Source of the DNA: Streptomyces sp. XD-27
GTDB taxonomy: Bacteria > Actinomycetota > Actinomycetes > Streptomycetales > Streptomycetaceae
Reading direction: 5' to 3'
Length of the DNA stretch: 64,000 nucleotides
NCBI RefSeq assembly: GCF_030553055.1
Contig: NZ_CP130713.1
Coordinates: forward strand, 5,208,001-5,272,000
Below the pieces are notes generated by a model. It saw only the letters and a list, made by a program, of their open reading frames with translations, ran no database searches and had not been told where the DNA came from. The translations under genes were made by a program, and so were the position numbers. Each line of letters starts with the position of its first letter. Position 1 is the stretch's first letter. Below are positions 52,491 through 62,034 of the stretch, piece after piece.

Positions 52491-53964
52491 CCACGCCGAA
52501 ATCCGCGGGTGAGGCACCTGCGCAGGCCCCCGGGGAGCACACCGTCCCCCTGTGGCTGACCATCGTCGCGTGCAGCGTCCCGATGTTCATGGTGGCGCTC
52601 GACAATCTGGTGGTCTCCACGGCGCTGCGCACCCTCGCCGTCGACCTCGAGGCGTCCACGTCCGACCTCCAGTGGTTCGTCAACGCCTACGTCCTGACCT
52701 TCGCCTGCCTCCTGCTCACCGCCGCCGGACTCGGCGACCGCTTCGGGCGGCGCAAGGTCTTCGTCCTCGGCATCGTCGTCTTCACCGCCTCGTCCATCGC
52801 GTGCGGCCTCGCCGAGACCACCGGCCAGCTCATCGCGGGGCGCACCCTCCAGGGCTTCGGGGCCGCGGCCGTCATGCCGCTGTCCCTGACGCTGCTCGCG
52901 GCGGCCGTCCCCGAGCGCAAGCGCGGCCTGGCGCTCGGCCTCTGGTCCGGCATCAGCGGGCTGGCCGTGGCGGGCGGGCCGGTGGTGGGCGGCGCCGTGG
53001 TCGACGGCCTGGACTGGCAGTGGATCTTCTGGGTCAACGTGCCCGTCGGCGTGGTCGCCGTACCACTGGCGCTGTGGGTGCTCAAGGAGAGCTCGGTGCC
53101 CGACACCCGGCTCGACGTGCCCGGCATGGTGCTCGCCACCGGCGCGCTCGTCGGCATCGTCTGGGCCATCGTCAACGGCGGGCAGGACGGCTGGACGTCG
53201 GGCCGCATCCTGGCCATGTTCGGCGCGGGCGCGCTCCTGCTCCTGCTGTTCATCCTGTGGGAGCGCCGCGCCCCGAGCCCCCTGCTGCCGCTCGGCTTCT
53301 ACCGGGTCCGGGCCTTCGTCCTGAGCAACATCGTCTCGGCGACCATGTACTTCGGGGTCTTCGGCTCGATCTTCCTGCTCTCGCAGTACCTCCAGATCGC
53401 CCCGGCGCGCACCCCGCTGCACGCGGGTGTGCTGACCCTGGCCTGGACGCTGATGCCCATGGTGACAGCGCCGCTCGCCGGCCTGATCACCGACCGGGTC
53501 GGCGGCGGCCGCCTCATGGCCCTCGGCCTCTTCCTCCAGGCCGTCGGTCTCGCCTGGATCAACCTGGTGGCCACCGACGACACCCCGTACTCCAAGCTCG
53601 TCATCGCCATGATCCTCGGCGGTACGGGCATGGGCTTCGCCTTCGCGCCCACCGCGGCGGTCGTGCTGGGCTCGGTCCCCCGGGAGCATCAGGGCAAGGC
53701 ATCCGGCGCCAACACCACGGTCCGCGAGATCGGCGGCGCCCTCGGCATCGCCGTCCTGAGCACGGTCTTCGCCGACAGCGGCAACGACCGCAGCCCCAGG
53801 CATTCGTCGACGGGCTGCACCCCGCGGTCTGGGTCGGCGTGGGAGTGGTGCTCTTCGGCGCCCTCTGCGGTCTGTTCATCTCCCGCCCTCCGCGGGCGGG
53901 CGACGACGCCGGTCCCGCCGGCACCGCCGGGGATTCCCGTACCGAGGAACCGGTCGGGGCCTGA
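52487..53964 (+). pseudogene. MFS drug exporter (DHA2, 14 TMS) with an apparent frameshift near its end
   Basis: A proton-coupled multidrug efflux pump, about 492 residues if repaired. Fourteen helices are predicted. Motif A is GDRFGRRKVFVLG (about 84-96), motif C is SGISGLAVAGGPVVGGAVVD, and the first helix carries the DHA2 acidic motif MVALDNLVVSTALRTL. The frame breaks after FADSGNDRSP; one extra C in the run at 53794-53797 would continue it as QAFVDGLHPAVWVGVGVVLF, the last helix, ending EEPVGA. Without it the last helix is lost. The start is ATG at 52487, coupled to the preceding gene. A sequencing error is the simplest reading. Confidence 0.88.
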
Positions 53965-54043
53965 CCCGAGGGTCCGGCCAGAGCCTGCGCCGAGGGGCCG
54001 GCAAGGACGCTTGCCCCGGGAAACCGGCCAGGGCCTGCCCCGG
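53947..54043. repeat. 24-25 bp tandem repeat x4 starting at the MFS stop codon
   Basis: Units 53947-53970, 53971-53994, 53995-54019 and 54020-54043, sharing CCGGNCNGNGCCTGMCCCGRG. The repaired-frame stop of the MFS gene (TGA, 53962-53964) is in unit 1. The match of the repeat to this stop supports the repaired reading. Confidence 0.85.
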
Positions 54044-54146
54044 GGCCCCTCGGGCCTGACGCCACAACCGCCGGCGCGCCGTTCACCCGTCGGTGGCACA
54101 TCCTGGTGGAGAGGACTCGTATGCGTCCGTCCCGGGAGGGCGCGGC

Positions 54147-57100
54147 ATGGGTGGCATGGGTGAGGACACGCCGGGGCCGGGGGAGGCCCGGCCGACGGCC
54201 GATGGCCCGGGCGGCGGCGGTGCGGAGGACCGGCTGCCGCGCCGCCTCGCGTTCGAAGAGGCCCTCGCCACGCCACTGACCGACGCCGTACGCGCCGCGG
54301 GCGGCTACGGCGGCGGGGTCTACCTCCGGTCACGCGACCGCAGAACGCTCGTGCTCGCCATGGTCGCCGGGGTGCCCAGCTCGGTGATCAGGAACTGGTG
54401 GCGGCTCCCGGTCAGCGGCGCGCTGCCCGCCCCCGAGGCGTACCGCTCCGGGCGGCCCGTCCACCTCGCGGACGAAGGCGAGACCATGCGCCGCTTCCCG
54501 CAGCTGTCGGTCGGGATGCCGTACCGGTTCGCCTCCCACTGCCAGCCCGTACGCGTCGGCGACGAGGTCGTCGGCATCCTGTACGTGCTGTGGGCGGCCG
54601 GGAAGGCCCCCGCGCCCGAGGCCCTTGACGGCCCTGATGGCTCCGGCGGACCCGATGGCTCGGGCGGACCCGTCCGTTCCGCCGCCGAGGACATGGGGCG
54701 GTCCCTGGCCGCGCTGGCGGCGCGGGGCAGGCGGGTGGAGTACGAGGACGACCCGATCAGCGTGCGGCTGCCCGCCGAGGTCGCCGGGGTGCGGGTGGGG
54801 CTGATCGACTGGGACCTCGACTCCGGCGCGTTCGTCGCCGACGACGAGGCCTGCGCCGTCCTCGGCGTCGATCCCGGCGACTTCGGGGGCACGATCGCCG
54901 ACCTGGAGCGCCGGGTCTGCCCGGACGACCTGTACGAACTGCGGGCCGCCGAGCAGGATCTGGAGGAGCGGGGGTGGGTGCGCGGCCGCACGTTCCGGGT
55001 CCGGGACACCAGCGCCGAGCCTGACGAGACGCCTGCTGGCGCCTATGCCGATTCCGCGGGCGGCGAGGACGTCCGGTACCGGCCCGTCGAACTGTGGGCC
55101 CGATCGGTGCGGCTGCCCTTGCCCGCGCCTGGGGCTTCGCCCGCGCCTGAGCCTGGGCCGCCGCCTTCCCCCGCGCAGTCGCCGTCTTCGCCCCCGCAGC
55201 CCTCTTCGCCTGCACCCCCGGCTGAGGGCAGGGCCGGGGCCGGGGCCGGCCGACCACCGTCCGTGTCGGGCGGTGCCCCGGCGCGTGGCAGCTCACCGTC
55301 CGTGTCGGGCGGTGCCCCGGCGCGTGGCAGCTCACCGTCCGCGTCAGGTGGTGCCCCGGCCCGTGGCAGCTCACCGTCCGCGGACACGCTCCCGCCCGTC
55401 CACGGCCCGCCGCCGTCCGGCCCGGCCGCCGGGCCGCCCGTCCACGGCCCGCCGCCGTCCGGCCCGGCCGCCGGGCCGCCCGTCCACGGCCCGCCGCCGT
55501 CCGGTCCGGCCGCCGGGCCACCCATCCACGGCCCGCCGCCATCCGCCCCCGCCGCCGGGCCGCGCCGCCTCGTCGGTGTCGTCGTCGACGCCGTCTCCGG
55601 GACCACCGCCGCCGAAGCCGCCGAGCGGCTGCCCGACGGGGTCTTCTCCCTCGACCAGGACGGCCGCCTCACCTACGCCAACCACCGCGCCGAGGAGCTG
55701 CTGCGCACTCCCCGCGCCCAACTGCTCGGCCGGTACCCGTGGCACATGATGCCCTGGCTGTCCGACCCGGAGTACGAGGACCGCTACCGGGCGGCGATGC
55801 TCTCCCAGGAGCCCACCTCCTTCATCGTCCGCCATCCGGCCGGGGAGTGGCTGGGCTTCGTGCTCTACCCCGATGTGCACGGGCTGACCGGCCGGGTCTT
55901 CCCCAGCAAGCCGCCCCCGCGGCACGCGCGGCCCGGCAGGCGCCCTGAACCCGTGCCGCGGGCGGCGATGCCCCATGCCGTCGCGGTGACCCGGCCCGGC
56001 GCCCTCTACCAGGTCGTCCACATGGCCAGCGTGCTCACCGAGGCCGTCACCGTGCGCGAGGTCTGCCGGGCCGTCGCCGACCACCTCATGCCCATGATCG
56101 GCGGCTACGAGCTGGCCCTGTACCTGGTGCGGGACAAGCGGATGCACCTGGCCTGGGAGTCCGGTTACCCGGAGGGCTTCCTCGACCGGTTCGAGGGCGT
56201 CGGCCTCGACCAGCGGCTGCCCGGCGTCGAGACGATGACCACCGGAGTGCCGATCTTCTTCGAGTCGCCCCGGCAGCTGGCCCACGCCTACCCCGGCATC
56301 GCGATGGACCCGATGCGGGCCTGGGCCTTCCTGCCGCTGATCGCCTCCGGCCAGGCCGTCGGCTCCTGCATCCTCGGCTTCGAGGCGCCGCGCGTCTTCA
56401 CCGCCGACGAGCGCGCCACGCTGACCGCGCTGGCCGGGCTGGTCGCCCAGGCGCTGGAGCGCGCCCGGCTGTACGACGCCGAGTTCGCCCTCGCCCGCGG
56501 CCTCCAGGACGCGCTGCTGCCGCACCGGCTGCCGCCGGTTCCCGGGCTGCGGACGGCCGGGCGCTATCTGCCGGGTACTCAGGGCATGGAGATCGGCGGC
56601 GACTGGTACGACGTCATCGAGTCGGCGCGCGGCGTCGCCCTGGTCATCGGGGACGTGGAGGGCCACAGCGTCGCCGCGGCCGCCGTCATGGGCCAGCTGC
56701 GCAGCGCCGTGATCGCCCTGGCGCCCACCGCGGCGGGCCCCGGCGAGGTCGTCAGCCGGACGAACCGGCTGCTGATGGACCTGGACGCGGGCCTCTGCGC
56801 CACCTGCTGCTACATCGAGCTGGACCCGAGAACGGGCACCGGCCTGGGCGTACGCGCCGGCCACCCGCCACCCGTGCTGCGCCGCCCCGACGGGCGCACG
56901 GAGGTACTGGACCTGGCCGGCGGCACCATGCTCGGCGTGGTCCCGCTGGGCGACTACCCGGTGACCCCGGTGACGCTGCCGCGCGGCGCGGTCCTGGCGC
57001 TGTACACCGACGGGCTCGTCGAGCAGCCGGGACAGGACATCGACGCGGGGATCGCGGCGCTGGGCGAGAGCCTGGCCCGTACGTCGACCGATTCGCTGGA

Positions 57101-57194
57101 GTCCATGGCGGACGACGTCATCCAGGTGGCCCGGCGCACGGAGGACCGACCGGACGACGTGGCGCTGCTGCTGACCATGTACGCCGGACTGTGA
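54147..57194 (+). CDS. SpoIIE-type PP2C phosphatase with PAS and GAF domains
   Basis: A 1015-residue sensor phosphatase. An N-terminal GAF-like domain (about 20-175, AFEEALATPLTDAVRAAGGY) is followed by a PAS-like segment (about 210-290), a Pro/Ser-rich linker with two in-frame repeats (370-472), and a PAS domain (about 490-560, LPDGVFSLDQDGRLTYANHR). A GAF (about 625-770) precedes the PP2C domain (about 785-1015) with GGDWYD, GDVEGHS, AGHPPPVL, YTDGLV and PDDVALLL all intact. No HATPase domain, unlike the phosphatase at 0.7 kb. It probably dephosphorylates STAS partners in an alternative-sigma cascade. The start is ATG at 54147 after GGGAGGG. Confidence 0.9.
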   Translation: MGGMGEDTPGPGEARPTADGPGGGGAEDRLPRRLAFEEALATPLTDAVRAAGGYGGGVYLRSRDRRTLVLAMVAGVPSSVIRNWWRLPVSGALPAPEAYRSGRPVHLADEGETMRRFPQLSVGMPYRFASHCQPVRVGDEVVGILYVLWAAGKAPAPEALDGPDGSGGPDGSGGPVRSAAEDMGRSLAALAARGRRVEYEDDPISVRLPAEVAGVRVGLIDWDLDSGAFVADDEACAVLGVDPGDFGGTIADLERRVCPDDLYELRAAEQDLEERGWVRGRTFRVRDTSAEPDETPAGAYADSAGGEDVRYRPVELWARSVRLPLPAPGASPAPEPGPPPSPAQSPSSPPQPSSPAPPAEGRAGAGAGRPPSVSGGAPARGSSPSVSGGAPARGSSPSASGGAPARGSSPSADTLPPVHGPPPSGPAAGPPVHGPPPSGPAAGPPVHGPPPSGPAAGPPIHGPPPSAPAAGPRRLVGVVVDAVSGTTAAEAAERLPDGVFSLDQDGRLTYANHRAEELLRTPRAQLLGRYPWHMMPWLSDPEYEDRYRAAMLSQEPTSFIVRHPAGEWLGFVLYPDVHGLTGRVFPSKPPPRHARPGRRPEPVPRAAMPHAVAVTRPGALYQVVHMASVLTEAVTVREVCRAVADHLMPMIGGYELALYLVRDKRMHLAWESGYPEGFLDRFEGVGLDQRLPGVETMTTGVPIFFESPRQLAHAYPGIAMDPMRAWAFLPLIASGQAVGSCILGFEAPRVFTADERATLTALAGLVAQALERARLYDAEFALARGLQDALLPHRLPPVPGLRTAGRYLPGTQGMEIGGDWYDVIESARGVALVIGDVEGHSVAAAAVMGQLRSAVIALAPTAAGPGEVVSRTNRLLMDLDAGLCATCCYIELDPRTGTGLGVRAGHPPPVLRRPDGRTEVLDLAGGTMLGVVPLGDYPVTPVTLPRGAVLALYTDGLVEQPGQDIDAGIAALGESLARTSTDSLESMADDVIQVARRTEDRPDDVALLLTMYAGL
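55257..55562. repeat. Two in-frame repeats in the phosphatase linker (39 bp x3, 42 bp x4)
   Basis: 39-bp units at 55257, 55296 and 55335 encode SGGAPARGSSPSV-type 13-mers. 42-bp units at 55395, 55437, 55479 and 55521 encode PVHGPPPSGPAAGP-type 14-mers. Both are multiples of three, so changes in copy number would only alter linker length. Confidence 0.92.
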
Positions 57195-57205
57195 CCGGAC
57201 TATGA
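57184..57205. repeat. 11-bp tandem duplication at the phosphatase stop
   Basis: CCGGACTGTGA (57184-57194, ending in the TGA stop) is followed at once by CCGGACTATGA (57195-57205). Confidence 0.75.
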
Positions 57206-57219
57206 GGGGCCGCCGCCCC

Positions 57220-57795
57220 TCACTTCCCGGGGACCAGGCGGTCGAGTTCGAGCCCGATCGCGAAGGGCACGTCGCGCTTCAGAGCACCCCGATAGATCCC
57301 GGACGGGGCGTACCGGCAGGTCGGGCGATCCAGCTCGTAGACGTGGACGACCGGCCGGCCGTGCTCTTCCTCGACACACCAGTAGTGCCCGATGCCTGCC
57401 TCCGCGTACTTGCGCAGCTTGACCGTGCGGTCGCGGTGGGCGGACTCGGGCGAGACGACCTCGACGACGAGGAGCACATCGCCCGGTGCGTACCAGGTGC
57501 GATCCGGCTCGTAGGGGGCCGTCGTCACCAACAGGTCCGGCTCGGGACGATTGCGGTCGTCCAGGCGGATGGTCATCTCCCGTTCGACCTCGATGCCGTC
57601 CGGCGCCTGCTCCATGAGCGCGAGGGTCAGGGCGGTGACGAGACGGCCGTGCCAAGACCGCTGCGGCGACATCATGAAGACAAGTGCTCCGTCGATCAGC
57701 TCAGTGTGGCGGGGCGCGTCGGGAAGATGATCCAGGTCCTCCGCGAGCCACCCCTCAGCGCGGGGCGGGCGCATCCAGTCGGGTAGGGCGGCCAT
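57220..57795 (-). CDS. Uma2 family endonuclease-like protein
   Basis: A 191-residue PD-(D/E)xK-fold protein of the Uma2 (DUF820) family, abundant in streptomycetes and of uncertain role. The catalytic-like elements are visible: EPDLLVTTAPYEPDRTWYAP (P-D) and LLVVEVVSPESAHRDRTVKL (E-V-x-S-P-x(5)-D-x(3)-K), then KYAEAGIGHYWCVEEE. The start is ATG at 57793-57795. It is 77 bp downstream of the DndB-like gene on the same strand and may share its transcript. Confidence 0.9.
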   Translation of the reverse strand: MAALPDWMRPPRAEGWLAEDLDHLPDAPRHTELIDGALVFMMSPQRSWHGRLVTALTLALMEQAPDGIEVEREMTIRLDDRNRPEPDLLVTTAPYEPDRTWYAPGDVLLVVEVVSPESAHRDRTVKLRKYAEAGIGHYWCVEEEHGRPVVHVYELDRPTCRYAPSGIYRGALKRDVPFAIGLELDRLVPGK

Positions 57796-57872
57796 GTCGC
57801 CAACGGTAGCGAGTCGTCGAGCGCTGGGCCACGCGCTCGGGGCCGGTGGTGCGGCACGGTCGGCCGTGCTCG

Positions 57873-59180
57873 TCATCCAGGGGGCGCGGCCGCCGTGGCG
57901 TGGGCAGGGGCCGCAGTCCCGATCTGCATGCGGACCTGGCGGTATCGCGGCGATGTGGGATCCTCCAGAGCCGTGGCGGTCTTGGAGGCGTTGTCCTTGA
58001 TGCCGCCTGCCAGGGAGAGCATGCTCTTGCCGGCCGGCGGAACGAAAGTCCGCTTGCCCACGATGCCGTCCCAGACGGCGGGGACACGGGCCCAGCAGAC
58101 ATCTGACAGCAGGGAGATGATCTCCGATGCGCTGCGCCGGGGTTCGGCCGCCCAGGGCATGGAGCGGTGTGCCACGACGCCCAACGCGGCGAGCATGGCC
58201 GGGGCCGCGATGACCGTCGACGTACGCATGTCGAACTGCCCGGCGAAGGCCCCGAAGAGCGCAGTGCTGACCTCGGCCACAGCCAGCCGCGCCGCCTTTT
58301 CTGTACAACCATCGGGTGGCTCGTTGACGGGCCCGCTCGTCTTGGCGATCCCGGCACGGCCGAACAACGCGGTCACCACGAACGCACGCAGCGACGACAG
58401 CGTCATCCACTCGGTGTCGCTGTCCCCAAGCTGGCGCTTGGTCTCCGAAACGAGCCTCCGCAGCGGGACGTCCTCGCCATGGACCGAGCGGGGGATCACG
58501 ACGTCGTCCAGGAGCCACTGCGCGATGTTGGTCGCGATGCTGCTGGAGTCGTTGCGCAACGCCACATTCTTGTTGGGGACGACGCCCAGCAGGTTCCGGT
58601 CGTGGAAGATCTGCCGTGCCGCGACCACATCGATGCCGTTGTAGATCTCGACGCTCACGACGCGATGGTTGACCTGGGCCTTCGCCAGTCCGTACGCCGC
58701 CGGGTCCTCCAGGAGGAGCAGGTGGGCCAGGTGCTGGGTCTCGGCGTCGACCAGAATGCCGGTCGTGCCGTAGGGGACGTAGGCGAGCAGGACGTCCCCG
58801 AACGGGCTCCTGGCGCGCACCACGTCCATCTCGCCCGGGAGCCACAGGGCGAACGGCGGGGTGGCCCAGCACTCACCGCGCTCGCCCTTCAGGCTCGCGG
58901 CGATGTAACCGGCGCAGGCCCGGGCGTTGTCCTTCTTCTTCGTCCCCTTGATGGTCCGCTGGATCTCGTTCCGCAGTTCGGCCTGGGTGCGCTGCTCCTC
59001 CGAGAGGTACCTCAGCTCCTTGACCGCCTCGGCCTGGCGCGGATCGGGTACGAGGCTGTGCAGCTGGTCCCATCGCATGGCGGCGATGTAGCGCATCGGC
59101 GCCACCGGCGTGACCCGTAACGCGTGGCCGCGCGACGGATCGAGCTGGTCGACGTACTCCGGCCCATGCGGGTCGTGCAT
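57873..59180 (-). CDS. DndB/DGQHR-like protein
   Basis: A 435-residue protein with the overall DGQHR/DndB fold, the family of the phosphorothioation regulator DndB. The hallmark region GTTGILVDAETQHLAHLLLL has DAETQH where DGQHR would be, and VAARQIFHDRNLLGVVPNKN resembles the FADLNRxAVxP element. TKKKDNARACAGYIAASLKG matches the N-terminal helix that precedes the domain. The changed motif suggests altered activity. The start is ATG at 59178-59180 after GAGAGG. It is divergent from the uncharacterised gene/ATPase/HTH genes across a long hairpin. No dndA, C, D or E genes are in view. Confidence 0.65.
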   Translation of the reverse strand: MHDPHGPEYVDQLDPSRGHALRVTPVAPMRYIAAMRWDQLHSLVPDPRQAEAVKELRYLSEEQRTQAELRNEIQRTIKGTKKKDNARACAGYIAASLKGERGECWATPPFALWLPGEMDVVRARSPFGDVLLAYVPYGTTGILVDAETQHLAHLLLLEDPAAYGLAKAQVNHRVVSVEIYNGIDVVAARQIFHDRNLLGVVPNKNVALRNDSSSIATNIAQWLLDDVVIPRSVHGEDVPLRRLVSETKRQLGDSDTEWMTLSSLRAFVVTALFGRAGIAKTSGPVNEPPDGCTEKAARLAVAEVSTALFGAFAGQFDMRTSTVIAAPAMLAALGVVAHRSMPWAAEPRRSASEIISLLSDVCWARVPAVWDGIVGKRTFVPPAGKSMLSLAGGIKDNASKTATALEDPTSPRYRQVRMQIGTAAPAHATAAAPPG

Positions 59181-59288
59181 TCCGGTTCCTCTCGGCTGAG
59201 CTGCGGGCGGTCGGGACTGCGGGGGCTCCGCACTGTAGCCGGTGGGGGGACCGTGAAGACGTCAAACAGCGTGACCGCCGGGCTTTAT

Positions 59289-59333
59289 ATATGTGCGGTC
59301 GTCCTCATGTCCCATGAGGACGACCGCACATAT
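59289..59333. promoter_or_regulatory. 45-bp perfect inverted repeat in the divergent promoter region
   Basis: Two perfectly complementary 21-bp arms (59289-59309 beginning ATATGTGCGGTCG; 59313-59333 ending CACATAT) around TCC. A TATAAA hexamer for the minus strand directly flanks it (complement of about 59283-59288), so it overlaps the promoter of the DndB-like gene. A smaller dyad GTTG-T-CAAC follows at 59341-59349. Such length and perfection far exceed a normal operator. Confidence 0.85.
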
Positions 59334-59412
59334 CGAAAAGTTGTCAACCAGGCGTGGGGCATGCAGAGTTGGGGCCCACCGGCACGTGCGGCGAACTGGA
59401 GGGGGCGTCCGG

Positions 59413-60659
59413 GTGAGCGTCGGCGGTTCGGGCATTCCGCGTCTTCAAGAGCTGACGTACGTCGAGGTGGCCGCGCGGAGCGTGGCCGCGGGCGCCAGCT
59501 TCGAGGAGATCCGGTACGCCCTGGTCGACCGGGCCGCGGCGGTGGCCCGGGACAACGACATGGACGGCTCCTTCGACGAGCGGAAATGGGAGAAGGTCCG
59601 AGCCGACAACAAGCGGTACGTGCACAACACGGTCGACGTGCTCAAGGAGCTCATGCGCCTCGGCTGGGTCGACCGGGCCATGCTGCCCTCGGGTCCGCGC
59701 TCCGCGTGGGCCCACGCGCATGTGACCTTCCGGCTCACCGACAGCGGCCGGCGGTGGGTCGATCTCGTCTCGGCCGACCGCCGGGCCGGGTACAACAGCC
59801 TCGTGGGTGCTCTTGTCGAGGCGCACCCGCAGTTCGAGGGGTACCTGCGGCTCGTGGGCGCGCGGCCCGACTCGTCGACCAGCCACCTGACCGTGCCGCT
59901 GCTCAAGTTCGACAGCGCGTCGCACGGCACGTTGCGGGAGTTCCTGGGCGCCTTCGTCGACTACGCGGTGGGCGCGGCCGAGCAGGGCACACTCGGCTGG
60001 GCGGCGTCGCGCTCGGAGATCGACGAAGGGGTGCGCACGTATGTCAGCGCATCCGCGAAGCGACTGCAGGCGCGCCAGCGGACGATGAACCGGAAGCAGT
60101 TCGTCCTCACCTGCGAAGAGGCCATGGTGCGCGTCGCCTTCCACGCGGCGGGCTGCAGGCTCGACTACATCAGCCATGAGTTGCTGCGGCGTTGGACCCG
60201 CTTCCTGGGCTTGGCCAACTTCAGCTACTACGCACCCGGCCCCCCGGCGTTGCGGTTCTGGGCGACGGGGACGGTGGTCGGCCGAGGGGCCGATGTCGCC
60301 ATCCGGCGCAAGGTCGGGGTGGACGCCCGGCGAGCGGCCCTCGACGCCCTGTGGCAGGTGTGGCGCGAGCAGCGCGCCGACGCCGGGGGAGGGATGTATC
60401 TCCCGGTGTGGCGGCTGAGAGCCGCCATCTGCTGGCAACAGCGCCTCACCGACTCGGAGTTCGACGAGGCCATCATCGAGGCGCTGGCCGGCATGCATCC
60501 CAACCTCGGTCTGCGCATTCATCTGGACCAGGCGTCGCTCCGCGTCGCACCGGCCTCCACCAGGCCGCTCGTGATCCCGGTGGCCGGCGGGCCCCCGCGC
60601 GTGTTCAACGTCATCAGCGTCGCTCCGACACACTCAGCCGAGGAGACTGCCCCCCATGA
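59413..60659 (+). CDS. Uncharacterised protein of the DndB-like/ATPase locus
   Basis: About 415 residues, soluble, no family recognised. It starts at GTG 59413 after GGAGGGGG (VSVGGSGIPRLQELTYVEVA) and contains winged-helix-like segments: DVLKELMRLGWVDRAMLPSG, FRLTDSGRRWVDLVSADRRA, and later RRKVGVDARRAALDALWQVW. The frame stays open past 60,659 into the ATPase, where it is clearly out-of-frame shadow. If the six-C run at 60650-60655 had one more C, the gene would end in an ATGA overlap with the ATPase start, as expected for coupled genes. I therefore place the end there as inference. Confidence 0.65.
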
Positions 60660-61990
60660 CACCCCGGAAGGCCGGAACGGTCTGGCTGAAGAAGCACTGG
60701 AACCTGCGCCACAACCCGTTCCCCAGTACCGGCATCGCCCGGCTCGGCGGCAGCGACCCCAGAGAGAACGGCCTGCTCTACGAGCCGGACGTCAACGCGG
60801 ACACGTTGCAGGAGGCCATCGACAAGTTCGTGCTCGGCACGGCCTTCTCCGGGCTGAAGTTCGGATACCTGTGGTCCACGGACGGCGGACACGGCGGACA
60901 CGGCGGCTCGGACGCCCGCGGCTTCGGCAAGTCGGTGCTGATGCAGCACCTGACGGGGATCCTCAACACGGACTTCGGGTGCACCGCCTACGCCGCCAGC
61001 GGCCTGGACGAGGAGGACGCGGCGGAGGCGCCCATCTGCGGACTGCTCACCAGCTTCGACACGGCGCAGATCCGCTCGCTGAACGCGGCCCTGTTCTCCG
61101 CCGTGGAGTACGCGACGGACTTCCGGGTGAACGGCGACGACCTGTCGCTGGCCCAGCGGCTGAGGGCCGCGCTCGTCGAACGGGTCGGCAGTGACGACGT
61201 CGCGACCCTGGTGAAGGTCGTCGCCGACGTCCACAGGTCGCTGCGCGGACGCACGCTGGGCCCGCCCGACGGAAAGCTGATCGAGGCACTCTGCAGTGAG
61301 GACGCCTGGCAGGCGGCGGACTACCTGGACCAGGTGAAACCCGCTTCGCGGACCCGGAACGGGGCCGTCTATCTGGCCTCCTTCCTTCTCTTCGCCTCGG
61401 CGGCCGGGATGCGTCACGTGCTGCTCTGCTGTGACCAGTTGGAGGATCTGGCGAGCAAGACCACCGCACGGTCCAAGCGGGATCTGGAGATCGAGCGATT
61501 CCGGGACATCATCCTGGAGACGCTCCCCATGGCTGACATGCTCAGTGTCGTGGTCACCATGCATCCACGGGCGGCGCTCACCATCGGCACGGCGTGGGAC
61601 CTCGCCGATCTGCCGACGTTCGAGATCACCGAGACCAACAAGCACCGCACGGTGGTGCTGCCCGGGCTGCGGAGCGTGGAAGCCGCGACCAAGCTCGTCG
61701 AGACCTACCTCGGAGCCGCTGTGAAGCATGGCGCGGACCGGGAACCCGGTGATCTCGCCCCCTTCACGAAGGAGGCGGTGGCGGCGCTGTTCAGTAGGTC
61801 CAGCCGCAAGCCGCGCGATGTGCTCCGCAAGGCGAACGGACTGGTCGAAGCCGCGTCCGCCGACAATCTGGACGTCATCGACGAGGCCGCCGTCGACCGG
61901 TATCTGGACGCGTTGGGACCCGACTTCGAGGACGGGTCGGTGCCCGGAACCGCGGGCGGTGCCGCTTCCCTCGACTGGAGCCAGGGATGA
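60656..61990 (+). CDS. P-loop ATPase of the DndB-like locus
   Basis: A 444-residue AAA/ORC-like ATPase. The N-terminal helix LKKHWNLRHNPFPSTGIARL (a W-NPF motif) is typical of TniB/ExeA- and ORC-type ATPases. Walker A is SDARGFGKSVLMQHL (about 84-98), Walker B is MRHVLLCCDQLEDLASK (about 255-272), sensor 1 lies near MLSVVVTMHPRAALT, and a C-terminal winged-helix-like lid covers about 355-420 (RKPRDVLRKANGLVEAASAD). The start is ATG at 60656 after GAGGAG. It is transcribed with the uncharacterised gene before it and the HTH protein after it, so it is the likely motor of a multi-gene system. Confidence 0.8.
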   Translation: MTPRKAGTVWLKKHWNLRHNPFPSTGIARLGGSDPRENGLLYEPDVNADTLQEAIDKFVLGTAFSGLKFGYLWSTDGGHGGHGGSDARGFGKSVLMQHLTGILNTDFGCTAYAASGLDEEDAAEAPICGLLTSFDTAQIRSLNAALFSAVEYATDFRVNGDDLSLAQRLRAALVERVGSDDVATLVKVVADVHRSLRGRTLGPPDGKLIEALCSEDAWQAADYLDQVKPASRTRNGAVYLASFLLFASAAGMRHVLLCCDQLEDLASKTTARSKRDLEIERFRDIILETLPMADMLSVVVTMHPRAALTIGTAWDLADLPTFEITETNKHRTVVLPGLRSVEAATKLVETYLGAAVKHGADREPGDLAPFTKEAVAALFSRSSRKPRDVLRKANGLVEAASADNLDVIDEAAVDRYLDALGPDFEDGSVPGTAGGAASLDWSQG

Positions 61991-62034
61991 CCTTCTCGAG
62001 TACGTCCAAGCCAAGGTGAGCTGGGGGCAGAGAA

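Noticed and set aside
57873..59180. Standard Dnd phosphorothioation cluster
   Set aside because: No dndA/C/D/E or dndFGH homologue visible, and the DGQHR motif is changed.
60660..61194. Continuation of the uncharacterised gene's frame into the ATPase gene
   Set aside because: The translation becomes Arg-rich and is out of frame with clear Walker motifs of the ATPase; treated as shadow after a lost stop.
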